Part shown: positions 16,152 through 27,482 of the stretch, in pieces
Layout of the letters: every line of letters starts with the position of its first letter
Numbering within the stretch: the stretch's first letter is position 1
Source: RH-AL1 sp965214415
Lineage (GTDB): Bacteria > Pseudomonadota > Alphaproteobacteria > Rhizobiales > Beijerinckiaceae
Length of the DNA: 64,000 nucleotides
Assembly (NCBI GenBank): GCA_965214415.1
Contig: CBDCBQ010000002.1
Span: 1 to 64,000 of the forward strand
Direction of reading: 5' to 3'
Program-made: the position numbers and the translations under genes
Notes under the pieces: generated by a model
The model's database searches: none
What the model was told of the DNA's origin: nothing
What the model saw: the letters and a program-made list of their open reading frames with translations, nothing else

Positions 16152-17543
16152 ATGCGACACCGGCAGATCGAATGGATCGATCCGATCGAGGCGGCCTCCC
16201 GCCTCGCCGGCCTGCCGGGCCTGTGCCTGCTCGACAGCGCCATGCCGCATCCGACGCTCGGCCGCTTCTCGTATTTGGCCGCCGACCCGTTCGGCATCTT
16301 CACGGTACGGCGCGGCGCGGCCTTCTGGGACGGCGCGCCCGAACCAACGGCGCCGATGGCCGCCCTTCGCGAGCGTCTTGCCGCCTGTCGCGTCGAGCGC
16401 GTGCCCGGCTTGCCGCCGTTCCAGGGCGGCGCGATCGGCGTGTTCGGCTATGAACTCGGCTGGACGCTCGAGGACCGCACCACGCCAACGCTCGCGCAGG
16501 GCGACGACGTGCATCTGGCGTTTCACGACGTGGTGCTTGCGTTCGACCATCAAGCGCGAGCCTGCTGGCTCATCGCCTCCGGCCTGCCCGCCGTCGATGC
16601 GACCTCGCGTGCCGAGGCGCGGCTCGATGTCTTCGCGCGCTTGCTGGCATCACCAGCTCGTGCGGATCGCCGGACCCCGCCCGCCTTAGAGTGGCAACCA
16701 ACCATCACGCGCGCGGCCTTCTGCGACGGCGTCGAACGCGTGCAGGCGCTGATCCGCGCCGGCGACATCTATCAGGCCAACATCGCCCAGCGTTTCATCG
16801 CCGACCTGCCGCCGGGCGCGGACCCCTGGCGGCTCTACCAGACGTTGCGCGCCGCCAACCCGGCCCCGTTCGCGGCCTATTTGGACTGCGGCGCGCGAAA
16901 AATCCTATCCTCCTCGCCGGAGCTGTTTTTGCGCACGGCCGGCGGCGCGGTCGAGACGCGGCCGATCAAGGGCACCGCGCGCCGGCTCGACGACGCGAGC
17001 GCCGACCGCGCGCAACGCGCCGCGCTGCTCGCCTCGCGCAAGGATCGCGCGGAAAACGTGATGATCGTCGATTTGCTGCGCAACGATCTCGCCAAGGTGT
17101 GCGTGCCTGCCTCCGTCGAGGTGCCGATGCTCTGCCGTCTCGAGAGCTATGCCGGGCTGCATCATCTCGTCTCGGTCGTGACGGGCACGCTGCGCGACGG
17201 CGCGGACAATGTCGATCTGTTCGCCGCGACCTTTCCCGGCGGCTCGATCACCGGCGCGCCGAAGCTGCGCGCGATGGAGATCATCGGCGAGATCGAGGGT
17301 GGGCCGCGCGGCATCTATTGCGGGGCGATCGGCGCGGTGGGCTTCGACGGCGACATCGCGCTCAATGTCGCGATCCGCACTCTGGTGGTGGAGGACCAGA
17401 CGATCGAGCTGCGCACCGGCGGCGGCATCACCATGCTGTCGGATCCGGATGCCGAGTACGAGGAGACGCTCGTGAAGGCGCATCGCATCTTCGACGCGTT
17501 CGCCGGAATGCCCGCCGATGCGCCGGCCGAGGCCGACGCGTGA
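16152..17543 (+). CDS. pabB: Aminodeoxychorismate synthase component I (PabB)
   Basis: 463 residues. Converts chorismate and ammonia to 4-amino-4-deoxychorismate, the first step of p-aminobenzoate for folate. The chorismate-binding core holds GDIYQANIAQRF, SSSPELFL, TRPIKGTARR, FPGGSITGAPKLRAMEII and RTGGGITMLSDPDAEYEET. The PIKGT signature favours PabB over anthranilate synthase TrpE. Its stop overlaps the GTG of pabA, so the subunits are translationally coupled. Confidence 0.93.
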   Translation: MRHRQIEWIDPIEAASRLAGLPGLCLLDSAMPHPTLGRFSYLAADPFGIFTVRRGAAFWDGAPEPTAPMAALRERLAACRVERVPGLPPFQGGAIGVFGYELGWTLEDRTTPTLAQGDDVHLAFHDVVLAFDHQARACWLIASGLPAVDATSRAEARLDVFARLLASPARADRRTPPALEWQPTITRAAFCDGVERVQALIRAGDIYQANIAQRFIADLPPGADPWRLYQTLRAANPAPFAAYLDCGARKILSSSPELFLRTAGGAVETRPIKGTARRLDDASADRAQRAALLASRKDRAENVMIVDLLRNDLAKVCVPASVEVPMLCRLESYAGLHHLVSVVTGTLRDGADNVDLFAATFPGGSITGAPKLRAMEIIGEIEGGPRGIYCGAIGAVGFDGDIALNVAIRTLVVEDQTIELRTGGGITMLSDPDAEYEETLVKAHRIFDAFAGMPADAPAEADA

Positions 17544-18151
17544 TCCTCGTCATCGACAATTACGATAGTTTCGTCCACAACGTCGCGCGCTATTTCGCTG
17601 TACTCGGCGCGGACGTCGAGGTCGCGCGCAACGATGCGTTGACGCTCGAAGACATCGGCCGCCTCGCGCCAGACGCGATCGTCATCTCGCCGGGCCCCTG
17701 CACGCCGGCGCAGGCGGGCATCTCGAACGACGTGATCGCCGCGCTCGGCACCCGCACCCCGATCCTCGGCGTGTGCCTCGGCCACCAGTGCATCGGCGCG
17801 TTGTTCGGCGGGCGCGTCGCGCGGGCGCGCCATCCGATGCATGGGCTCGCCTCGGACATCTCGCACGAGCGCACGGGCCTGTTCGCCGGTCTGCCCGACC
17901 CGCTCCCGGTCGGGCGCTACCATTCGCTGATCGTCGAGCCGACGTCTGCGATGGGCGAGAACCTCGCGATCGATGCCTGGTCGGCCGAGGGCGAGGTCAT
18001 GGCCTTGTCGCACAAGTCGCGGCCTATCTGGGGCGTGCAGTTTCATCCCGAGTCGATCCTGACCCCCTCGGGGTCCAGGCTTTTTGGCAACTTCCTGGCG
18101 ATGGCGAAGGCCTTCGCGCGGGAGCGGGAGGCGCGCCATCTTCTGGCTTGA
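17540..18151 (+). CDS. pabA: Aminodeoxychorismate synthase glutaminase component (PabA)
   Basis: Class I glutamine amidotransferase, 203 residues, supplying ammonia to PabB. Nucleophile Cys in GVCLGHQCIGALFGG, oxyanion motif VISPGPCTP, and His-Glu in VQFHPESILTPSG. GTG start at 17540 overlaps the pabB stop (GTGA). Sequence alone does not separate PabA from TrpG, but placement between pabB and pabC settles it. Confidence 0.93.
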   Translation: MILVIDNYDSFVHNVARYFAVLGADVEVARNDALTLEDIGRLAPDAIVISPGPCTPAQAGISNDVIAALGTRTPILGVCLGHQCIGALFGGRVARARHPMHGLASDISHERTGLFAGLPDPLPVGRYHSLIVEPTSAMGENLAIDAWSAEGEVMALSHKSRPIWGVQFHPESILTPSGSRLFGNFLAMAKAFAREREARHLLA

Positions 18152-18992
18152 CGGGACCCTCTATCCGACGAGCCGCGTCACGTTCGACGTGGCCGATCGC
18201 GGCCTTCTGCTTGGCGATGGCGTGTTCGACACGTCGCTCGTCCTCGCCGGCAAGATGGTTTGGCGTGCCGCCCATGTCGCGCGGCTCGTCGCCGCCGCGG
18301 CGACGCTGGGCTTCGCGGTCGATCCCGCCCGGATCGAGGCCGCGATCACGGCTCTTCTTATGCAAACGACGCATGGGACGCTCCGCCTTACGCTCACGCG
18401 CGGCGTCGGCCCGCGCGGCCTCGCGCCGCCGACCGAGGCCAAGCCGAGCCTGCTCGCGTCGATGACGCCGCTACGGCCGCAGGCGCTGTTCGCGCCGCTG
18501 AAGCTGCACGTGACCGCGATCCGCCGCAACGAGACTTCGCCGGTCGCGCGAATGAAGAGCCTCAATTATCTCGACGGCGTGCTGGCGAGCCGCGAGGCGC
18601 TCGCGGCCGGCTGCGACGATGCGCTGTTTCTCGACACGCGCGGCCGCGTCGCCTGCACGAGCGTCGGCAATCTCTTCGTGCTGATCGGCGATACCCTCGT
18701 CACGCCGCCGGTCGAGGATGGGATCGTGCCAGGCATCGCGCGCGGCGTTTTGCTGCAAACCTGCGACGACCTCGGCCTCGAACCGATCGAGCGCACGTTG
18801 TCGCCGGACGATCTCGAGCGCGCCGACGAGGTTTTGGTGACGAACAGCCTGCGCCTTGTCGCGCCGGTGCGCGCGATCGGCCGCAAGGTCCGCGTCTCGG
18901 CCGGCACGCGCGCCGAGGCGATCATCGCGCATATGGCGCGCCTCGTGCGCGCCGAGACCGGCATCGATCCGCGCACGCTGGCGGAAGGGTAG
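18138..18992 (+). CDS. pabC: Aminodeoxychorismate lyase (PabC), PLP fold type IV; start codon unusual
   Basis: PLP enzyme that splits aminodeoxychorismate to p-aminobenzoate and pyruvate. FWLDGTLYPTSRVTFDVADR opens the fold, GLLLGDGVFDT follows, the Schiff-base Lys is in ARMKSLNYLDG and the phosphate loop in DGIVPGIARG. Branched-chain or D-amino-acid aminotransferases share the fold, but pabBA linkage argues for PabC. No ATG or GTG precedes the domain. The two options are a TTG at 18084, deep in pabA, or an ATC at 18138 with GGGAGG 6 bases upstream. I place the start at the ATC because of the ribosome site. Confidence 0.85.
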   Translation: MFWLDGTLYPTSRVTFDVADRGLLLGDGVFDTSLVLAGKMVWRAAHVARLVAAAATLGFAVDPARIEAAITALLMQTTHGTLRLTLTRGVGPRGLAPPTEAKPSLLASMTPLRPQALFAPLKLHVTAIRRNETSPVARMKSLNYLDGVLASREALAAGCDDALFLDTRGRVACTSVGNLFVLIGDTLVTPPVEDGIVPGIARGVLLQTCDDLGLEPIERTLSPDDLERADEVLVTNSLRLVAPVRAIGRKVRVSAGTRAEAIIAHMARLVRAETGIDPRTLAEG

Positions 18993-19022
18993 ATCCTTCC
19001 CCGCGAAGCGGGGGGAGAGGAT
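18993..19022. terminator. Convergent hairpin between pabC and the NicO gene
   Basis: Stem ATCCTTCCCCGC (18993-19004) pairs with GCGGGGGGAGAGGAT (19008-19022) around a GAA loop, with a few mismatches. It fills the short gap between two convergent genes, consistent with a shared terminator, though no T-run follows. Confidence 0.55.
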
Positions 19023-19027
19023 AAGCC

Positions 19028-20146
19028 TCAGCCGCCGGCGTGGACGCCGCCGAGGGCGGCGGCGAGCAGGGCGAGGCCGAACAGCAGCACGCCGAACGCG
19101 GCGGCGACCTCGACGAGGCGCCCGACGAGCGCGGCGCGGGGCGAGCCGGTCCCCAAGAACCGCACGGCGGCATCCTTGGCCAGTACCGCGAAGGTCGCGA
19201 GCGCGCCGGTCGTCACCGCCGTGCCGAGCGCCATCGCGAAGGCGGCGGTGACGCCCACCGCGAAGACGCCTTGCGAGAGCGCGAACACGAGCACGAGGAT
19301 CGCGCCGGAGCAGGGGCGGGCGCCGGCGGTGACGATGGCGAGCGCGGCGGCTTTCCAGTCGAAGCGCGCATCGGCGAGCAGGGCCGGGTCCGGCATGTGG
19401 GTGCAGTCGCAGCCGGCGCCATGCCGGTGCGTCGCGCTGCCGTCGTCGGCGACAAAACGGCTGCGCTGAACCGGAGCCCAGGCCGTGTGGGGCTCGGCCC
19501 GCAACGCCGGTCCGGCCGGCGCGAAGGCGAAGGCCGCAAAGGCCGGCGCGAGGTCCGATCGCGTGGCGCGCGACCCCAGCGGCCACCGCGCGGGGAGCGC
19601 CGCGAGCAGCGCGCGGCTCTTGCGCCAGACGAGTGCGAGGCCGAGCGCGACGATGCCGAGATAGCTGGCAAGCTCGATCGCCCGCGAGGCGGCGGTCATC
19701 GTCGACGCGGTGGCGTCGAACACATAGGCCGCGATCCCGACGATCGCGGTGGCGATGACGGCCTGCAGCATCGCGGCGAGACACGAGATGACGAGCCCGC
19801 GGCGCAGCGCCACCTCGTTCGAGACCATGTAGGAGGTGATCACCGCCTTGCCGTGGCCAGGGCCGGCCGCGTGAAACACGCCGTAGGCGAAGCTCAACCC
19901 GATCAGGCCGATCGCGGCGCTCGTGCTCGCCTGCGTCGCGCGCACCGCCTTGGTCAGCTGCAGGTAGAAGTGGCTCTCCTGGCCGAGCAGCCAGGCGCCG
20001 AGCGCGTTCTGATGGCCGACCGCGCCCTCGCTGGCGCCGACCGCGAACGGGTGGTGCACGAGCTGCGCCGAGGCATCGCCGGCGACGAGGATCGCGAGAG
20101 AAAAGATGGCGAGACAGGCCAGCGGCAGGCGCCCAAACCTGGTCAA
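19028..20146 (-). CDS. NicO/RcnA-family nickel/cobalt (or zinc) transporter
   Basis: Polytopic membrane protein of 372 residues. The family motifs AYGVFHAAGPGHGKAVIT and TAGARPCSGAILVLVFALSQ are both present, with about six to seven hydrophobic segments. A loop rich in His and Cys (THRHGAGCDCTHMPD, about residue 245) between them is a likely metal-sensing or loading site. An N-terminal signal-like segment ends GDASAQ. The TTG start at 20146 overlaps the stop of the DUF1007 gene (TTGA), indicating coupling. NicO proteins with DUF1007 partners are thought to move divalent metal ions; which metal is unknown. Confidence 0.85.
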   Translation of the reverse strand: MTRFGRLPLACLAIFSLAILVAGDASAQLVHHPFAVGASEGAVGHQNALGAWLLGQESHFYLQLTKAVRATQASTSAAIGLIGLSFAYGVFHAAGPGHGKAVITSYMVSNEVALRRGLVISCLAAMLQAVIATAIVGIAAYVFDATASTMTAASRAIELASYLGIVALGLALVWRKSRALLAALPARWPLGSRATRSDLAPAFAAFAFAPAGPALRAEPHTAWAPVQRSRFVADDGSATHRHGAGCDCTHMPDPALLADARFDWKAAALAIVTAGARPCSGAILVLVFALSQGVFAVGVTAAFAMALGTAVTTGALATFAVLAKDAAVRFLGTGSPRAALVGRLVEVAAAFGVLLFGLALLAAALGGVHAGG

Positions 20147-20793
20147 GGGCAGGCCACGATGGTGCGGCTCGCCATCTTCAGCGCGAAATCGTCGCTCGGG
20201 GTGAGGCCGGTGTCGAAGGCCTTGGCCTGCGACTTGCCGTCCTGCACGATGAGCGGGTTGGCGCCGAGTACCGTCTTCGAACAGCCGGACGGGGCGTCGG
20301 CGAGCACGACGGGATCTTTGCTGGCCAGCTCGAAATCGACGAAATAGCTCGGATCGTAGACCTGGAAGGTGAGGAAGTGGCCGGTCTTGGTCGGCGTTTC
20401 GAGCGGCAGCGTGAAGTGCAGCACGACGCGCTTGTCCGCTCGCTCCTCGAGCTCGTAATCCTTCGGCGCACCGAAGACGAGCTTGTGCCCGTCGACCTTG
20501 GCGTAGGTGAAATAGTCGAAATCCTTCAGCGATTCGACGTTGGTCTTGGCGAGCGGCGCCAGCTCTTTCGAGGTTGCCAGCGCGCCCGGCTTGCCGAGAC
20601 CCTGCACGGCGAAGGCCGAGTACATCTCGTCGAACACCCAATCGTTGCGGATGCCGTCGACCTTGCCATCCTTGTCGAACAGCACCTGCTCGTGCGCCTC
20701 GACCCAGACGTGGGGGTGGGCGAGGACGGGCGTGACCGCCAGCGTCGGCGCGAGCGCCAGCAGGCCGAAGATCGTCCAGGCACTTGCCCGCAT
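20143..20793 (-). CDS. DUF1007 family periplasmic protein
   Basis: 216 residues with a cleavable signal peptide (residues 1-25, ending VTPVLA) followed by HPHVWVEAHEQVLFDKDGKV, the hallmark N terminus of DUF1007. The exposed HPHVW motif is suited to binding a metal at the new N terminus. Coupled to the NicO transporter gene downstream, so it probably delivers or senses the metal in the periplasm. That role is inferred from linkage. Confidence 0.88.
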   Translation of the reverse strand: MRASAWTIFGLLALAPTLAVTPVLAHPHVWVEAHEQVLFDKDGKVDGIRNDWVFDEMYSAFAVQGLGKPGALATSKELAPLAKTNVESLKDFDYFTYAKVDGHKLVFGAPKDYELEERADKRVVLHFTLPLETPTKTGHFLTFQVYDPSYFVDFELASKDPVVLADAPSGCSKTVLGANPLIVQDGKSQAKAFDTGLTPSDDFALKMASRTIVACP

Positions 20794-20904
20794 CGTGTCC
20801 CCTTCGCCAAATCCCCCCGGCGCAAGGCGACTATCGCGCGTGGTTCTGGCTAAAGCGAGGCAGCGGGCGACGCTCCTCGGGACTCCGCTCCACGCTCAAG
20901 TAGC

Positions 20905-21012
20905 CTCATGGTGAGGAGCGCGAGAGCGCGTCTCGAACTACGAGGCGGTCCACGAATGCTGCCTCCTGGACCTTCTGGTTCGAGACGGCGCTTCGCGCCT
21001 CCTCACCATGAG
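20905..21012. repeat. Dispersed palindromic repeat, copy 1
   Basis: Left arm 20905-20938 (CTCATGGTGAGGAGCGCGAG...) and right arm 20977-21012 (ggttcgagac...caccatgag) are near-complementary, with about 38 bases between. The same arms recur at 22474-22575 with changes. Lies in the spacer between DUF1007 and pyrD. Confidence 0.75.
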
Positions 21013-21042
21013 CGGGTCGCGCCCGCTGCGGACACCCGAGCA

Positions 21043-22092
21043 TCAAACGGTCCGCGATCCAACCAGCGCCGCCAGCGTCGTGCCGCCGTCGAGGCGGGCG
21101 AGTAGGCCGCGCTTGATGTCGGCGACGAGACCGGGGCCGTGGAACACCAGACCCGAATAAAGCTGCACGAGGCTGGCGCCGGCGGCGATCTTGGCGAGGG
21201 CGGCATCGGCGCTGTCGACGCCGCCGACGCCGATCAGCGGGAATTGCCGCTCGACGCGCTGGGATGTCGCGGCGAGCGTGCGCGTCGAGAGATCGAACAG
21301 GGGCCGCCCGGATAGGCCGCCCGTCTCGCCGCCGTGCTGGTGCGCGGCGATGGCGGCGGGCCGCGCGATCGTCGTGTTCGAGACGATCATCCCGTCGATC
21401 GCGCGCGCGCGGGCGACGCGCACGATGCCGTCGAGTTCGCCATCCGAGAGATCGGGCGCGATCTTCAGAAGCACCGGGCGCCGGCCGAACATCTCGGCCT
21501 TGACGTCGCGGGCATCAAGCACGCGGGCCAGCAGCTCGTCGAGCGCGTCGGGCTTTTGCAGGTCGCGCAGGCCGGGCGTGTTGGGCGAGGATACGTTGAC
21601 GGCAAAGTAGTCCGCCACCTCGACGAAGGCGCGGATGCCGGCGACGTAGTCGGCGATGCGGTCGACGGCGTCCTTGTTGGCGCCGATGTTGATGCCGAGC
21701 GGGGTCTCGGGTTTGCGCAGATGCGCGAGCGCGTGCGCGTGGCCGCGATTGTTGAAGCCGAACCGATTGATGACGCCGCCCTGCTCGGGCAGGCGGAACA
21801 GGCGCGGGCGCGGATTGCCGGGCTGGGGCAGCGGTGTCAGCGTGCCGATCTCGGCGAAGCCGAAGCCGAGCGCGCCTGTCTTGTGGGCGATCGCGCCATT
21901 CTTGTCGAAGCCGGCGGCCAAGCCGATCGGGTTGGCGAAGCGCAGGCCGAACGCTTCGACGGCGAGACGCGGGTCGTCGGGCGCCGGCGCCGGCAGGGGC
22001 ATCGCGGCGAGCGCGCGCAACGTGAGATCGTGCGACCGCTCGGGGTCGAGTGCGTGCAGCAGCGGCCGCGCGAGCGGCCACAGCCGCGTCAC
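21043..22092 (-). CDS. pyrD: Dihydroorotate dehydrogenase (quinone), class 2
   Basis: 349-residue, membrane-associated FMN enzyme of pyrimidine synthesis, oxidising dihydroorotate with ubiquinone. ANPIGLAAGFDKNGAI, GFAEIGTLTPLPQPGNPRPR, NRFGFNNRG, NVSSPNTPGLRDLQ and LIGVGGVDSADAA are all class 2 signatures; the catalytic Ser is in the NVSSPNT loop. GTG start overlaps the stop of the DUF952 gene (GTGA). Confidence 0.96.
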   Translation of the reverse strand: MTRLWPLARPLLHALDPERSHDLTLRALAAMPLPAPAPDDPRLAVEAFGLRFANPIGLAAGFDKNGAIAHKTGALGFGFAEIGTLTPLPQPGNPRPRLFRLPEQGGVINRFGFNNRGHAHALAHLRKPETPLGINIGANKDAVDRIADYVAGIRAFVEVADYFAVNVSSPNTPGLRDLQKPDALDELLARVLDARDVKAEMFGRRPVLLKIAPDLSDGELDGIVRVARARAIDGMIVSNTTIARPAAIAAHQHGGETGGLSGRPLFDLSTRTLAATSQRVERQFPLIGVGGVDSADAALAKIAAGASLVQLYSGLVFHGPGLVADIKRGLLARLDGGTTLAALVGSRTV

Positions 22093-22430
22093 GGGATGAG
22101 CCCGGAAAAGTCGTGGCGTCCATCGCGGCCGACCGGCAGCGGCTTCGCCCAGGCGACGTCGGCGAGCGCGAGCGGTGCGTAAAGGTGCGGGAAAGGTGCG
22201 CCGCCGCGCGAGACCTCCCAGCGGAGCGCCTCGCCGAGCCGCTCGGCCTCGACCGCGACGAGCAGGAGATCGTGCTGCCCGGCGAAATGCCTGGCGGCGG
22301 TCTCCTCGGCCTGCGCAAACGTCGAAAAATGGATGAAGCCGTCGGCGAGATCAACCGGGGCGCCGGCGAACGTGCCGATCTCCTCGGCCTCAAGCCACAG
22401 GCCGCGCGGGACGATCTTGAGGATGAGCAT
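22089..22430 (-). CDS. DUF952 family protein
   Basis: 113 residues beginning MLILKIVPRGLWLEAEEIGT, with GFIHFSTFAQAEETAARHFAGQ and the C-terminal FPHLYAPLALADV, the hallmark of DUF952, a small ADP-ribosyltransferase-like fold of unknown function. Start chosen at 22430; the frame is open further but enters a palindromic repeat. Coupled to pyrD, a pairing seen in other Alphaproteobacteria. Confidence 0.88.
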   Translation of the reverse strand: MLILKIVPRGLWLEAEEIGTFAGAPVDLADGFIHFSTFAQAEETAARHFAGQHDLLLVAVEAERLGEALRWEVSRGGAPFPHLYAPLALADVAWAKPLPVGRDGRHDFSGLIP

Positions 22431-22473
22431 GCCGCAGCCTAGCCGGATACGGCGCGGGACGCATCCCCAGTCG

Positions 22474-22575
22474 CCTCTGGTGAGGAGGCCGTCACGAACC
22501 ACGAGGCGGTTTAAGGAGCTGCCAAGCGAGGTCATCGTGGTTCAAGACGCGCCTGCGGCGCTCCTCACCATGAGG
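22474..22575. repeat. Dispersed palindromic repeat, copy 2
   Basis: Starts cctctggtgaggag and ends ctcctcaccatgagg, with inner arms cgaaccacgagg and tcgtggttcaagacg. Same family as the repeat at 20905-21012, about 1.5 kb away, here between DUF952 and atpC. Confidence 0.75.
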
Positions 22576-22608
22576 GGCTTGATGCAGGCGGCCGACCCTG
22601 AAGGCCGG

Positions 22609-23007
22609 CTACTTGCCGACCGTCGCCTTGAACTCGCGCAAGTGGTCGCGCTGCTCGGTGGCGACACGGCGCGTCTCGTCGCTGACGGCGCCCTCGATCG
22701 CGGCTTCGGCCAGTTCGATGTCATTGTCGAGCACCGCGCCGTCGAGCTTGTCCATCGGGATCGCGAAGTCGGCGAGGATGGTGAAGCCGTCGGGCGACAC
22801 GTCGGCGAACCCGCCGCGGACGTAGAGATCCTCGTCGGCGCCGCCGCCCTTGATCACGACCTTACCGGGCCGCAGCGTCGTGAGGAACGCGCCATGGTCC
22901 TTTAGCACGGTGAATTCGCCCTCGGTGCCGGGCGCGGTGACGGCCTCGACCTCGCCGGAGAAGAGCAGCTTCTCGGGCGATACGAGTTCGAACTGGAAGG
23001 CGGCCAT
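22609..23007 (-). CDS. atpC: ATP synthase F1 subunit epsilon
   Basis: 132 residues: N-terminal beta-sandwich (FQFELVSPEKLLFSGEVEAV, then GTEGEFTVLKDHGAFLTTLR) and a short helical C terminus (EAAIEGAVSDETRRVATEQR). It joins gamma to the c-ring and can brake the motor. Unlike the usual tight atpDC linkage, it lies over 430 bp past atpD, separated by a small membrane gene and a palindromic repeat. Confidence 0.95.
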   Translation of the reverse strand: MAAFQFELVSPEKLLFSGEVEAVTAPGTEGEFTVLKDHGAFLTTLRPGKVVIKGGGADEDLYVRGGFADVSPDGFTILADFAIPMDKLDGAVLDNDIELAEAAIEGAVSDETRRVATEQRDHLREFKATVGK

Positions 23008-23069
23008 CGCGAGGATCCTGACGTGTCGTTATCAACCATCGCACCGCGGATCGGTGCGCATCCAACCTT

Positions 23070-23171
23070 TGTCGTTTCGGAGCGCCGCAGGCGATCCCGG
23101 AACCCAGGAGCCGCTGGGCTCGACCTGTCAACTGCCGCTCCTGGGTTCGGCTGCGCCGCCCCAAAATGACA
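23070..23171. repeat. Long palindromic repeat between atpC and the small membrane gene
   Basis: Left arm tgtcgtttcggagcgccgca...ggaacccaggagc and right arm gctcctgggttcggctgcgccgccccaaaatgaca are near-complementary over about 40 bases. This is a different family from the repeats at 20905 and 22474. Its position inside the ATP synthase operon means the folded RNA sits between two cotranscribed genes. Confidence 0.75.
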
Positions 23172-23182
23172 GAGGTTGCAGC

Positions 23183-23428
23183 TTAGCGCCGCCGGTCGGT
23201 CGCGAAACCGATCAGCAGGCCGATCACGCCGCCGACGACGGCGTAAAGCGCGATGTGCTGGCTCTGCCCGGAGGTGAGCGAGCCCGCCGAGCCGGTCGAG
23301 ACCTTGTTGTTCGAGAACTCGATCGAGGTGCCACCGATGCTGATCTCGGCAGCTTGCGGCCGCGTCAGATAGCCGATGACGCCGCCGAGGACGAGGCCAA
23401 GCAGCAGAAGCGCGACTTTCGAGTTCAC
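23183..23428 (-). CDS. Small two-helix membrane protein between atpD and atpC
   Basis: 81 residues from a GTG at 23428 (VNSKVALLLLGLVLGGVIGY). Helix 1 is residues 4-20, a polar middle part (TRPQAAEISIGGTSIEFSNN and a Ser/Gly/Thr stretch) follows, helix 2 is about residues 57-75 (IALYAVVGGVIGLLIGFA) and the end is TDRRR. Both helices have small-residue GxxxG-type faces. It starts 13 bp after the atpD stop, so it should be cotranscribed. I do not recognise the family. The ribosome site is weak, so expression level is unclear. Confidence 0.6.
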   Translation of the reverse strand: MNSKVALLLLGLVLGGVIGYLTRPQAAEISIGGTSIEFSNNKVSTGSAGSLTSGQSQHIALYAVVGGVIGLLIGFATDRRR

Positions 23429-23441
23429 GGCCGAGATCCGA

Positions 23442-24896
<1,455 letters not shown>

Positions 24897-24920
24897 GTCT
24901 AATCTCTCTATCGGTGCGGG

Positions 24921-25793
24921 TCAGAGCGCCTCGGCGCCCGAGATGATCTCGATCAATTCCTTGGTGATCAGCGCCTGTCGCGTACGGTTGTAGATCAAAC
25001 TCTGCTTCTTGATCATGTCGCCGGCGTTGCGGGTGGCGTTGTCCATCGCGCTCATGCGCGAGCCCTGCTCGGAGGCGGCGTTCTCCAGCATCGCGCGGAA
25101 GACCTGAACGGCGACGTTGCGCGGCAGCAGCGCGGAGAGGATCTCCTCCTCGTCGGGCTCGTATTCGTAGTTGACGCGCGCTTCTTCGTCGTCCTGCTCG
25201 GGAATTTCCAGCGGGATCAGCTGCAGCGCCGTCGGGATCTGCGTGACGACGGATTCGAAGCGCGAGAAGAACAGCGTGCAGACGTCGAACTCGCCCTTGT
25301 TGAACAAGTCGACGATCTTAGAGCCGACCGGCTGGGCGAGGCCGAACGACAGCACCTTCTCCTTGACCTCGACGAGCTCGATGATCCTGTCGCCGAACTG
25401 GCGCTTGAGCTGGTCGTAGCCCTTCTTGCCGATGCACAGGATCTTGACGTCCTTGCCGTCGCGCAAGAGCCTGTTGGCGCGGTCGCGCGCGAGGCGGGCG
25501 ATCGAGGAGTTGAAGGCGCCGCACAGGCCGCGCTCGCCGGTCGCGACGACGAGGAGGTGCGTCTGGTCCTTGCCGTTGCCGCGCAGCAGCTCCGGCGCGT
25601 TCGGGTCGTCGCGCATGCCGGCGGCGAGGCGCGCCAGCATCTTCTCCATGCGCTCGGCATAGGGGCGCGCGGCCTCGGCCGCCGCCTGCGCCTTACGCAG
25701 CTTCGCGGCGGCGACCATCTGCATCGCCTTGGTGATCTTCTGCGTCGCCTTGACGGAGGAGATGCGGCCGCGGAGGTCTTTGAGGGAGGCCAT
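24921..25793 (-). CDS. atpG: ATP synthase F1 subunit gamma
   Basis: Central stalk of F1, 290 residues. N-terminal coiled-coil helix MASLKDLRGRISSVKATQKI and C-terminal helix MDNATRNAGDMIKKQSLIYN are the conserved axle; GERGLCGAFNSSI is the Rossmann-domain signature. Lies between atpA and atpD. Confidence 0.97.
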   Translation of the reverse strand: MASLKDLRGRISSVKATQKITKAMQMVAAAKLRKAQAAAEAARPYAERMEKMLARLAAGMRDDPNAPELLRGNGKDQTHLLVVATGERGLCGAFNSSIARLARDRANRLLRDGKDVKILCIGKKGYDQLKRQFGDRIIELVEVKEKVLSFGLAQPVGSKIVDLFNKGEFDVCTLFFSRFESVVTQIPTALQLIPLEIPEQDDEEARVNYEYEPDEEEILSALLPRNVAVQVFRAMLENAASEQGSRMSAMDNATRNAGDMIKKQSLIYNRTRQALITKELIEIISGAEAL

Positions 25794-25838
25794 TGTCTAT
25801 CCGATGAGAGGGCGTCTAGATCGTTCGGACCCGTACGA

Positions 25839-27481
<1,643 letters not shown>

Positions 27482-27482
<1 letters not shown>

